Source: Legionella fairfieldensis ATCC 49588 (GTDB taxonomy: Bacteria > Pseudomonadota > Gammaproteobacteria > Legionellales > Legionellaceae). From it: 64,000 bases of DNA. A program made the position numbers and the translations under genes. Every line of letters starts with the position of its first letter. Position 1 is the first letter of the stretch. This document shows positions 56,695-64,000 of the stretch, piece by piece. The DNA lies in assembly GCF_000621525.1 (NCBI RefSeq), contig NZ_JHYC01000001.1, forward strand, positions 159,840-223,839, written 5' to 3'. The notes below the pieces were generated by a model, which had not been told where the DNA came from, made no database searches, and saw nothing but the letters and a program-made list of their open reading frames with translations.

Positions 56695-56744
56695 TTCTAT
56701 AGTTGTAGTTGATTAGAATTTAAGTGGTCCAATTAATTTATATT

Positions 56745-56812
56745 AGGATCTTCTCTCAAGCAAAGTGATGAGGTAAGTTGAGAATAGATTCCCGTTTTCA
56801 CGGGAATGACTC
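56745..56812. repeat. Dispersed palindromic repeat, copy B
   Basis: 68 bases identical to 33803-33870 except for one T/C change. The match includes AAGTTGAGAATAGATTCCCG and the TTTTCACGGGAATGACTC end. Confidence 0.95.
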
Positions 56813-56947
56813 AAAACAATGTGAGGCCATCCCGCGAAAGGGGTCTGAGTTTATTATTGACATCATCGCTGACAATATCCGATTGTATCACTGCCAGGCA
56901 AACATTCACAATAATGTCTGCTTTCAATCATTAAGCTCAGTAATAGA

Positions 56948-56966
56948 TTCCGCGCAAAGCGCGGAA
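56948..56966. repeat. Hairpin after aceA, part-copy of the repeat family
   Basis: TTCCGCGC, AAA, GCGCGGAA: a perfect 8-bp stem in the sequence AATAGA...AATAG, similar to the AATAGATTCCCG end of the neighbouring repeat. It lies ~32 bases after the aceA stop and may end that transcript. Confidence 0.6.
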
Positions 56967-56997
56967 ATAGATTATGGTTTTGCCTTTTTTTATTAAT

Positions 56998-58281
56998 TCA
57001 TCGCTTATGAAATTGCGCTTCCTCGGTGCTACCTTTTAATGCAGTCGTTGAAGACTCTCCTTGCATGATGGTATTTTGCACCGCATCGAAATAGCCTGTT
57101 CCTACGAAAGCCTGATGTTTGGTTGCTCTAAACCCATGGCCTTCCTGAGCGATTTCTTTTTGCTGCATACGCGAATAGGCGATCATTCCCTCTTCCTTGT
57201 AGGCTTTAGCTATTTCAAACATACCGACATTCAGACTATGCCAGCCTGCCAGCGTAATAAATTGATAATTATAACCCATTTCAAATAATTGCTCTCTAAA
57301 TGTCCTTAAATCATGCTCGCTTAAATTTGCCTGCCAGTTAAAAGACGGTGAGCAATTATAACAAAGCAGTTTACCTGGATAACGCTCATGAATTGCCTCA
57401 GCAAATCGACGTGCCTCAGCAAGATTGGGTTTTGATGTCTCGCACCAAATCATATCAGCATAAGGAGCATAAGCCAGCCCACGGCTTATTGCCTGCTCCA
57501 GACCGCTTTTTACATAATAAAATCCTTCGCTGGAACGTTGACCCGTTAAAAATACTTTATCAACGTTATCATAGTCACTGGTTATTAGCGTAGCGGAATC
57601 TGCGTCCGTTCTTGCAATAATAAGAGTAGGAACTCCATTAATATCAGCAGCCAAACGAGCAGCTATTAATTTATTAATCGCTTCAAATGTAGGAATCAAA
57701 ACCTTGCCTCCCATATGACCGCATTTTTTTGCTGAAGACAATTGATCCTCAAAATGCACAGCTGCGGCCCCCGCTCTAATCATGTGTTTCATTAATTCAA
57801 AAGCATTTAAATTACCACCAAAACCAGCCTCAGCATCGGCAATAATGGGCGCGTACCATTTTGTTGTTCTATCACCATCAAGACAATGAATTTCATCAGT
57901 TCGCTGCAAAGCATTATTAATCGATTCAACCAGATTAGGAACAGAATCAACTGGATATAAACTTTGATCGGGATACATTTGCCCAGAAGAATTATTATCG
58001 CCCGCTACCTGCCAACCGGAGCAGTAAATTGCCTTAAGTCCTGCTTCTATCGCCTGAATGGCCTGATTACCGGTGAGACAACCTAAAGCAGTTACAGGCG
58101 TATTTCCCTGGAGCAGGGTCCATAATTTTTCGGCGCCGTGCCTGGCTAGACTGTATTCAATTTTTAATGAAGGTTGCAGCCTTACTACTTCTTCAGCACT
58201 ATAGGGACGTTTGATACCCGCCCAACGGGCATTCGTTTTCCATTCCTTGTTCAATTGATTAATCTGTTCTTGCTGGTTCAT
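56998..58281 (-). CDS. aceA: Isocitrate lyase
   Basis: Splits isocitrate into glyoxylate and succinate, the first step of the glyoxylate shunt. 427 residues, matching the short bacterial form. The catalytic signature is [17 protein letters not shown] and ADAEAGFGG are also conserved. It overlaps aceB by 4 bases (aceB-aceA operon order). No aceK follows. Confidence 0.97.
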   Translation of the reverse strand: MNQQEQINQLNKEWKTNARWAGIKRPYSAEEVVRLQPSLKIEYSLARHGAEKLWTLLQGNTPVTALGCLTGNQAIQAIEAGLKAIYCSGWQVAGDNNSSGQMYPDQSLYPVDSVPNLVESINNALQRTDEIHCLDGDRTTKWYAPIIADAEAGFGGNLNAFELMKHMIRAGAAAVHFEDQLSSAKKCGHMGGKVLIPTFEAINKLIAARLAADINGVPTLIIARTDADSATLITSDYDNVDKVFLTGQRSSEGFYYVKSGLEQAISRGLAYAPYADMIWCETSKPNLAEARRFAEAIHERYPGKLLCYNCSPSFNWQANLSEHDLRTFREQLFEMGYNYQFITLAGWHSLNVGMFEIAKAYKEEGMIAYSRMQQKEIAQEGHGFRATKHQAFVGTGYFDAVQNTIMQGESSTTALKGSTEEAQFHKR

Positions 58282-59888
58282 GATTTTCCTTCCTTCTCAT
58301 TATTAATTAATATCGAATAGGCAGGTAAAGTTAAGAACTCATCAAAACCAGGATTGGTAATCATTTCTATGAACAATTGCGAAGCCTCTTCCAATCTGGC
58401 TTGTTGAACCTTATTCCCGTCTATAGCAAGTCTTATCTTTCCGGATTCATCATCCATCAGAGACATAAAAAGAGCCTGATTTAACTCTCTGTTATCTGAA
58501 AGTCTGGCTTTAAATTTAAGCCATTGCCATAATTGAGCCCGGCAAATTTCGGCTGTTGCGGCATCCTCCATTAAATGATTAATTGGAACACAGCCATTTC
58601 CAAGCAACCAGGCATGTAAATATTGAATACCTACACTAATATTGTTTCTTACACCCTGTTCTGTTATTTTTCCCTCAGGAACGGTTAACAAATCTTGCTG
58701 GGTAATTATGATGTCAGCGTGTCTCTTATTGATTTGATTGGGCTCAGGCATGAGCTTGTTGAACGCTTCAAGCGCTACGGGAATTAACCCGGGATGCGCA
58801 ACCCAGGTACCATCATGACCCGCTCTCGCTTCACGTTCTTTATCAGCAAGAACTTTAGCCATGGCTTCTTCGTTTGCTTCTTTATTTCCTTTAATAGGAA
58901 TTTGTGCGGCCATGCCGCCCATGGCGTGCACACCACGATGATGACAGGTTTTAATTAATAAACTTACATAAGACTGGAGAAAATGGCGAGTCATTGTTAC
59001 CTCATGCCGGTCAGGAAGAACAAAGCGCGCATGGTTTCTGAATTTTTTAATAAAACTGAAAATATAATCCCAACGACCACAGTTTAAACCCGCTGAATGA
59101 TCTTTTAATTCATATAAAATTTCATCCATCTCAAAGGCGGCTCCAATCGTTTCTATCAAGACGGTTGCCCGAATGGTTCCTTGAGGAATACCTAATAGCG
59201 TCTGCGCTCGAATAAATACATCATTCCAAAGCCTGGCCTCCAGATGGGACTCCATTTTCGGCAGATAAAAATAAGGCCCACTTCCCTGAGCTATCAATTT
59301 CTTTGCATTGTGGAAAAAGAAAAGAGCAAAATCAAAGAGAGAAGCTGATACCGGCAAATTATCGATTAACACATGCTCTTCCTTGAGATGCCAACCTCTG
59401 GGTCTAACCATTAAGGTCGCTGTTTTATTATTCAGTTTGTATTCTTTATTGGTTTCCGGATTTTTAAAACAAATGGTTTTATCTACTGCATCACACAAAT
59501 TAATTTGGCCTTGAATGCAGTTATCCCAGGTTGGTGAGTTGGAATCTTCAAAATCAGCCATAAAGACCTTGGCGCCACTATTTAAGGCATTAATTATCAT
59601 TTTACGCTCTACGGGGCCTGTAATCTCAACCCGCCTGTCAATTAAATCAGGAGGAGGCTCTGCCGCTTTCCACTCAGACTGACGCACATTCTCCGTTTCC
59701 TTAAGGAAATCCGGATAAATACCTTCATCATATTTTTTTTGCCTTTCCTGCCTTAACGTTAATAAATAGTCACGTTGCGATCTGAATTCCAACTCAATTT
59801 TTTTAACAAAATCAAGTGCTTCATCATTTAATATTCGATTATAATCCTGGTTCAATTTCTGTGTTATTATCACCGCTTTTTTATTCAT
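58278..59888 (-). CDS. aceB: Malate synthase A
   Basis: Condenses glyoxylate with acetyl-CoA to malate. 536 residues, the AceB-type length. Signature [19 protein letters not shown] is present, along with [13 protein letters not shown] and the VRPRGWHL segment with the general-base region. It is the first gene of the aceBA pair, with a ~180-base upstream region shared with a divergent small protein gene. No IclR-type binding site was identified. Confidence 0.97.
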   Translation of the reverse strand: MNKKAVIITQKLNQDYNRILNDEALDFVKKIELEFRSQRDYLLTLRQERQKKYDEGIYPDFLKETENVRQSEWKAAEPPPDLIDRRVEITGPVERKMIINALNSGAKVFMADFEDSNSPTWDNCIQGQINLCDAVDKTICFKNPETNKEYKLNNKTATLMVRPRGWHLKEEHVLIDNLPVSASLFDFALFFFHNAKKLIAQGSGPYFYLPKMESHLEARLWNDVFIRAQTLLGIPQGTIRATVLIETIGAAFEMDEILYELKDHSAGLNCGRWDYIFSFIKKFRNHARFVLPDRHEVTMTRHFLQSYVSLLIKTCHHRGVHAMGGMAAQIPIKGNKEANEEAMAKVLADKEREARAGHDGTWVAHPGLIPVALEAFNKLMPEPNQINKRHADIIITQQDLLTVPEGKITEQGVRNNISVGIQYLHAWLLGNGCVPINHLMEDAATAEICRAQLWQWLKFKARLSDNRELNQALFMSLMDDESGKIRLAIDGNKVQQARLEEASQLFIEMITNPGFDEFLTLPAYSILINNEKEGKS

Positions 59889-60066
59889 ATGTTTTTAGCC
59901 TGTTATTATGAAGTTAAACTTATGTTCTGTTATTCAGCAAAAAATATGCCATTGGTAGAGTTAAATTGTATTAATTTCGCTGGGTTTTGACGGTTCCCGG
60001 AGAAACTATAAATAATGAAAGCCCCTTTTACTATAATTAGAATAGGCTTAATAAAAGGAGCGTGTT

Positions 60067-60225
60067 ATGAAAAAACACATAAAAACCCAAACAAACAAAT
60101 CAGGCATTAATAAATCGGTTACAGATGAGGAGAATAAAAAAATTCGCAGCAACAAAAAAGAAAAAGCTTTGGATAAAACCATTGAAGATACATTTCCTGC
60201 CAGCGATGCAGTAGCCAAATATTAA
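60067..60225 (+). CDS. Small basic protein with FPASDA motif
   Basis: A 52-residue cytoplasmic protein too short for most gene finders. The AAGGAG ribosome site precedes the ATG at good spacing. The first two thirds are Lys/Asn/Thr-rich; the end LDKTIEDTFPASDAVAKY matches the LDEALEESFPASD motif common to small hypothetical proteins in many proteobacteria. No role is established. It lies 66 bases upstream of a receiver gene on the same strand. Confidence 0.7.
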   Translation: MKKHIKTQTNKSGINKSVTDEENKKIRSNKKEKALDKTIEDTFPASDAVAKY

Positions 60226-60290
60226 TTTTAAATTCGTTAAATAGAGGTATTTATTAATGAACAAACAATTTGTGTATAACCGGAGGTAAT

Positions 60291-60716
60291 ATGGATTTTA
60301 CTATCCTTTTGGTCGAGGATAATACGTTACAACAAAAAATTATCGAACGGCACTTATCCAATCTCTTTGACTGTGCACTGGAAATAGCGTCCACTGGAAG
60401 CGATGCCATCAATTATTTGAAGACAAATACGCCTGACTTAATTATTCTTGATGGCAATCTGCGCCCCAAGAATAAAAAATGCCCTATTAACGGCCCGGAT
60501 GTGGCTCAAGTTATTAAAACTCAAAAACCTGATGTTCCGGTGGTACTTTGGACTGATGATGCTAAAATGTTGAACGATTTTGATGTGGTATTCGAGGGAG
60601 AAAGATGCCCTGAAATAGAGAAACCCTGCCGTCGAAACAATATTGAAGCGGTTTTAACACCTATTGTTGAGCGTATTATGAAGACGAAAGAAGATAAAAG
60701 AATGCAAATGAAATAA
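60291..60716 (+). CDS. Stand-alone receiver domain protein
   Basis: A 141-residue CheY-like single-domain response regulator. ATG at 60291 follows a GGAGG ribosome site; the frame is open further upstream. Motifs: FTILLVEDNTLQQ (acidic pocket), phospho-acceptor Asp in PDLIILDGNL, Thr in VVLWTDDAK. An unusual ~20-residue Cys-containing insertion (KNKKCPINGPD and GERCPEIEKPCRRN) follows the acceptor. No output domain, so it must work through a partner. It shares orientation with the upstream small basic protein. Confidence 0.85.
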   Translation: MDFTILLVEDNTLQQKIIERHLSNLFDCALEIASTGSDAINYLKTNTPDLIILDGNLRPKNKKCPINGPDVAQVIKTQKPDVPVVLWTDDAKMLNDFDVVFEGERCPEIEKPCRRNNIEAVLTPIVERIMKTKEDKRMQMK

Positions 60717-60810
60717 CTGTTATTAATTAAATACTGGTAATTAAATGACTTGCAAATTAACCCGCTTATAAACTATTCTCTTAATATATACCCAAAAAAA
60801 CAGGTTATTT

Positions 60811-61767
60811 TTGAGCAGTACACTACATAAAAAAACATTTTTTCTTCCTCCTATGAATTCACGCCAGTTGGCTAATTTATGCGGTGCTTTGCATGAAAAT
60901 ATTAAATTACTTGAGGTTTTTTTTAATATAACAATTAAAATTAATCATGATAAAATAACTTTATCTGGCTCCTCTCATGCCAATTTAGAAAGAGCCGAAT
61001 TAATAATAAAACAGCTTCATCAGCGTACCGGTCAACCCATTCATGCTGAAATTGTTAGTTCATTGTTACATGCTCAGGATAAGGAGCCTCACTTTGCTAT
61101 GCTACAACCTGTCCGATTAAGTCGAAAAACGCTCCTGCCCCGCAATAACAAACAGGCTGATTATTTGGCCAGCATCGATAAATACGACATTGTTTTTGCA
61201 ACAGGACCTGCTGGAACTGGAAAAACATATCTTGCTGTATCCAAAGCAATTGAATTGTTTGAAAAAGGCGAAGTACAACGCCTGGTGTTTGTGAGGCCGG
61301 CTGTTGAAGCCGGGGAAAAATTAGGATTCCTGCCAGGTGATTTGGTGGAAAAAGTACTGCCTTATTTACGCCCTGTTTATGACGCGTTATATGAAATGAT
61401 TGGTTTTAAAGAAACCCAAAAACTAATCCAGACTGACGTTATTGAGGTATTACCTCTTGCTTTCATGCGAGGGAGAACCCTTAATGAAGCATTCATCATC
61501 CTTGATGAAGCACAAAATACGACGGTTTTACAGATGAAAATGTTTTTAACCCGTATGGGTTTTGGCTCAAAAGCAGTGATTACTGGCGATATGACCCAGA
61601 TTGATTTACCGAAAGGAACTTATTCAGGCTTATCTCATGCCGTTCATTTACTTGCTGATATTGAAGAAATCAGTATTCACACCTTTACAAGTCGTGAGGT
61701 GGTCAGGCATCCTCTCGTTTCCCGTATTGTCGATTGTTATGATAACAATCAAAAGGATAAAAAATAA
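60811..61767 (+). CDS. ybeZ: PhoH-like ATPase YbeZ
   Basis: A 318-residue ATPase that works with the endoribonuclease YbeY in RNA quality control. The P-loop is FATGPAGTGKTYLAVSKAI and Walker B is FIILDEAQNT. The start shown is TTG at 60811, since NSRQLANLCGALHENI follows in the usual position; ATG at 60853 is an alternative. It overlaps ybeY at one base (61767), the classic ybeZ-ybeY-ybeX order. Confidence 0.93.
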   Translation: MSSTLHKKTFFLPPMNSRQLANLCGALHENIKLLEVFFNITIKINHDKITLSGSSHANLERAELIIKQLHQRTGQPIHAEIVSSLLHAQDKEPHFAMLQPVRLSRKTLLPRNNKQADYLASIDKYDIVFATGPAGTGKTYLAVSKAIELFEKGEVQRLVFVRPAVEAGEKLGFLPGDLVEKVLPYLRPVYDALYEMIGFKETQKLIQTDVIEVLPLAFMRGRTLNEAFIILDEAQNTTVLQMKMFLTRMGFGSKAVITGDMTQIDLPKGTYSGLSHAVHLLADIEEISIHTFTSREVVRHPLVSRIVDCYDNNQKDKK

Positions 61768-62243
61768 TGGGCTATCATATCGATTTGCAACGAGCATCCA
61801 CCGAGCCTCTTTCAATTTCGGATGACTTGCTTATAAAGTGGGCCACTTTACCTTTGATAGATCATAAAGAATTTGCCGAGTTAACCCTTCGTCTGGTGGA
61901 TGAAAAAGAAATTATCCAGTTAAACCGACAATACCGACAACAGAATAAACCAACCAATGTGTTGGCTTTTCCCAGTGTTATTCCTGATATTATTACGCTG
62001 GAGTATCCTTTATTAGGTGATGTTATTATTTGTCCTTCTGTTCTGGAGAAAGAGAGTCTTCAACTTGGGAAACCACTCACAGAACACTGGGCGCACATTG
62101 TTATCCATGGAGTATTACACTTGTTAGGCTATGATCATATTAAAGAGAGTGATGCCGAAATAATGCAGGCACTTGAAATAAAATTACTGGCAGAACTTGG
62201 TTTTGCCAATCCTTATCATTTAGAGGATAACTGCATTGAGTAA
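61767..62243 (+). CDS. ybeY: Endoribonuclease YbeY
   Basis: Zinc-dependent single-strand endoribonuclease that matures the 16S rRNA 3' end and aids ribosome quality control. 158 residues; the metal site is HGVLHLLGYDH, preceded by the family's PTNVLAFP segment. Its end overlaps corC by 8 bases. Confidence 0.95.
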   Translation: MGYHIDLQRASTEPLSISDDLLIKWATLPLIDHKEFAELTLRLVDEKEIIQLNRQYRQQNKPTNVLAFPSVIPDIITLEYPLLGDVIICPSVLEKESLQLGKPLTEHWAHIVIHGVLHLLGYDHIKESDAEIMQALEIKLLAELGFANPYHLEDNCIE

Positions 62244-63075
62244 AGAGGATGAAAATGGTTCTCTCCTTACGCGCCTCAGGCAATTTTTACAGGTAGAACC
62301 GCAGAATAAAGAAGAGTTAATTGGTCTGTTACGAGATGCCCACAGTCGTTCCCTCATTGACTCCGAAACCCTGGGCATGATCGAAGGCGTTATTCAGTTT
62401 ACGCAAATGCGAGCGCGTGACATTATGTTACCCAAAAAACAGATGACCAGCATTTCGCAAGAAGCGGGGCTTGAAGAAATTATCGAAATAGTTACAAACT
62501 CTGGTCATTCTCGTTTTCCTGTCACGGGAACCCATAAAGATGAAATCATTGGTATTTTACATGCTAAAGATTTACTGCGTTTTCAAGCCCGCCAAACTAT
62601 GGATTTTGATTTACAGGATATCGTTCGTCTTGCTACTTTTATACCGGAAAGTAAACGCCTCGATTTATTATTAAGCGAGTTTCGCAATAATCGCAATCAC
62701 ATGGCAATTGTGGTGGATGAATATGGCGCTGTGAGCGGATTCGTTACCATTGAAGATATTATTGAACAAATCGTAGGCGACATTGAAGATGAATTTGACA
62801 TTGATGAAGAAGCTTACATTAAAGCGCATGGTAATAATTATTACATTGTCAAAGCCCATACTCCTATCGAAGAATTTAATGAGCAATTGCATGCTGATTT
62901 CAGCGATGAAATGTATGACACGATTGGGGGTATAGTAATGACCAATTTTGGTTACTTACCTAAGCGCGGCGAAGTCATTACAATTAATCAATTTGAATTT
63001 AAAGTAATAAATGCCGATGCCAGACGGATTAAACTTTTAGCCTGTTATGATAAACGTCTCCATCATAATAACTAA
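62236..63075 (+). CDS. corC: CorC/YbeX-type CBS domain protein
   Basis: A 279-residue cytoplasmic protein with two CBS domains (~65-185) and a C-terminal CorC/HlyC domain (~200-275). The family is linked to magnesium/cobalt homeostasis and, in E. coli YbeX, to ribosome metabolism. ARDIMLPKKQM and FRNNRNHMAIVVDEYGAVSG are characteristic. It begins with TTG at 62236, the only in-frame start candidate, overlapping ybeY by 8 bases. Confidence 0.92.
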   Translation: MSKEDENGSLLTRLRQFLQVEPQNKEELIGLLRDAHSRSLIDSETLGMIEGVIQFTQMRARDIMLPKKQMTSISQEAGLEEIIEIVTNSGHSRFPVTGTHKDEIIGILHAKDLLRFQARQTMDFDLQDIVRLATFIPESKRLDLLLSEFRNNRNHMAIVVDEYGAVSGFVTIEDIIEQIVGDIEDEFDIDEEAYIKAHGNNYYIVKAHTPIEEFNEQLHADFSDEMYDTIGGIVMTNFGYLPKRGEVITINQFEFKVINADARRIKLLACYDKRLHHNN

Positions 63076-63095
63076 ATTACCAGGACAATGAAGTA

Positions 63096-63731
63096 ATGAA
63101 TAGTAACATCCTGATTATAGATGACGATACCGAATTAACCGATTTGCTGGTTCAATATCTGGAGCCTGAAGGATTTAATGTCGTCTGCGTGCATGATGGT
63201 GAAAGCGGGGTTAAAAAAGCACTGAATCAAATTTTTGAAGCCATCATTCTGGATGTGATGTTGCCCAGGTTAAATGGTTTTGAAGTATTAAAGGCGATTC
63301 GCGAGCATTTGGAAACGCCTGTACTCATGCTAACGGCACGAGGTGATGATATTGATCGTATCGTAGGTCTTGAAATTGGTGCTGATGATTACCTGCCCAA
63401 GCCCTGTAATCCGCGAGAACTCGCAGCAAGATTGCGAGCTATCCTGAGACGTACCCAAAAAATTCCTGTTCAACGCCCTGTTATTGAGCATCAGGGAATA
63501 ATTGTAGATTGCTCCAAACGTTTGGTCACCCATAATGGCGAGTTGATGGAATTAACCAATGCCGAGTTTAATATTCTCGAAATGTTAATTAAATCCCCCG
63601 GTCAGGCTTTTTCCAAGGAAGAATTAACGGAATACGCTTTAGGTAGAAAGTATACTGCTTATGATCGCAGTATAGATGTGCATATCTCAAACTTGCGTAA
63701 CAAGTTGGGAGGTAATCCGCCCACAAAATAG
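63096..63731 (+). CDS. cpxR: CpxR-like response regulator, 3' end truncated by an IS
   Basis: An OmpR-family response regulator. The receiver (~1-120) keeps the Asp cluster (IIDDDTE), phospho-acceptor in IILDVMLPRLNG, Thr in VLMLTARG and Lys in GADDYLPKPCNPRELAARLRA, the last very like E. coli CpxR. The winged-helix domain begins at ~133 but stops after IDVHISNLRNKLGGNPPTK, missing ~15-25 residues: the GRGY/KTV strands of the wing. An IS3 element follows within a few bases. The product is 211 residues and may be impaired in DNA binding. CpxR of Legionella controls Dot/Icm and effector genes. cpxA lies beyond the window, if present. Confidence 0.9.
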   Translation: MNSNILIIDDDTELTDLLVQYLEPEGFNVVCVHDGESGVKKALNQIFEAIILDVMLPRLNGFEVLKAIREHLETPVLMLTARGDDIDRIVGLEIGADDYLPKPCNPRELAARLRAILRRTQKIPVQRPVIEHQGIIVDCSKRLVTHNGELMELTNAEFNILEMLIKSPGQAFSKEELTEYALGRKYTAYDRSIDVHISNLRNKLGGNPPTK

Positions 63732-63732
63732 T

Positions 63733-64000
63733 TGATGCCAAAAGTAGAATTTTCTCGTAATGTATGTGCAAGGAGATTCTGCATGAAGAAATCAAAATTT
63801 AGTGACAGCCAAATCCTGTCGATATTGAAGCAAGCTCAAAGTGGTGTTGCAGTTCCAGATTTATGTCGAGAGCATGGTATAAGCAATGCGACATTCTATA
63901 ACTGGCGAGCCAAGTATGGAGGCATGGATCTTCCAATGATGGCTCGGCTAAAGGAACTTGAAGCAGAGAATAGCCGCTTAAAGAAGATGTACGCTGAAGA
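63733..64000 (+). mobile_element. IS3-family insertion sequence, left part
   Basis: Begins close to TGATGCCAAAAGTAGAA at 63733, just after the in-frame stop of cpxR, and runs off the right edge. The IS3 assignment rests on the OrfA protein within it. The right end, target duplication and orfB are not visible. The left boundary is approximate by a few bases. Confidence 0.75.
63783..64000 (+). CDS. IS3-family transposase OrfA (partial)
   Basis: 72 codons to the window edge. It begins MKKSKFSDSQILSILKQAQS and continues with a helix-turn-helix CREHGISNATFYNWRAKYGG, then a coiled leucine-rich region ELEAENSRLKKMYAE, all typical of IS3-group OrfA proteins. AAGGAG precedes the ATG. The catalytic OrfB should lie beyond the window. 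Confidence 0.9.
   Translation, partial: MKKSKFSDSQILSILKQAQSGVAVPDLCREHGISNATFYNWRAKYGGMDLPMMARLKELEAENSRLKKMYAE

Larger units (their letters stand above)
56660..56997. other. Intergenic region with repeats
   Basis: 338 bases between convergent genes. It holds a terminator hairpin, copy B of the dispersed repeat (56745-56812), and a second hairpin (56948-56966). A 72-codon frame starting at 56778 is only the translated repeat (IDSRFHGNDS) and flank. Confidence 0.7.

Noticed and set aside
56778..56996. 72-codon plus-strand frame
   Set aside because: Its beginning (IDSRFHGNDS) is a translated dispersed repeat.
1..64000. CRISPR array
   Set aside because: No regularly spaced short direct repeats were seen; the repeats present are palindromic and dispersed.
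1..64000. tRNA or rRNA genes
   Set aside because: No cloverleaf or rRNA sequence was recognised in the intergenic stretches by eye; a tRNAscan run would be decisive.

Overview
The window is a gene-dense bacterial chromosome segment of moderately low GC. It looks like a gammaproteobacterium of the order Legionellales, most likely a Legionella species. The evidence is the gene set and its subdivision: Legionella-type type II secretion genes (a gspE/lspE 3' end at the left edge and an lspFGHIJK block in the middle), a GnnA-like oxidoreductase overlapping lpxB (matching 2,3-diamino-sugar lipid A), a PAS-receiver regulator, a predicted eukaryotic-like U-box protein, and several multi-spanning proteins without close housekeeping relatives that resemble Dot/Icm effectors. 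The species cannot be fixed from the sequence alone.

Left part (1-11 kb): the lspE end, two predicted exported proteins, one small hypothetical protein, then a leftward run truA-trpF-trpB-trpA-glnS-cysS, closely packed with start/stop overlaps except for a 173-base gap between trpB and trpA. Next (11-29.4 kb): folD, a NagX-like membrane protein, a PAS-receiver protein, an alpha/beta hydrolase, mltA, a DUF917 protein paired with a SnoaL-like protein, a RoxA-type ribosomal oxygenase, a small basic secreted protein, an isolated fliK, acnA, an APC permease, rnhB, gnnA-like/lpxB and fis. Middle (29.5-41 kb): three unrecognised membrane proteins, htpG, glnA and the lspFGHIJK operon. Right part (41-64 kb): mutH, a MscK-like channel, aspS (with residues of the non-discriminating type), DUF502 and FmdB proteins, the U-box protein, the biotin cluster bioB-bioF-bioH-bioD facing bioA across a BirA-like operator, a duplicated-module Cys-rich secreted protein, coaE-zapD, a VirK protein, an entericidin-like lipoprotein, the glyoxylate-shunt pair aceB-aceA, a small receiver protein, ybeZ-ybeY-corC, and a cpxR gene cut short near its 3' end by an IS3-family element that runs off the right edge.

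Dispersed palindromic repeats are a recurring theme. One 68-base unit occurs twice, and at one site it supplies the 3' end of a coding sequence. Another ~130-170-base repeat occurs twice, one copy carrying an internal deletion. No tRNA, rRNA or CRISPR array was recognised. The strongest candidates for new biology are the U-box protein, the family of paired membrane proteins, the IS-truncated CpxR and the DUF917/SnoaL-like pair.
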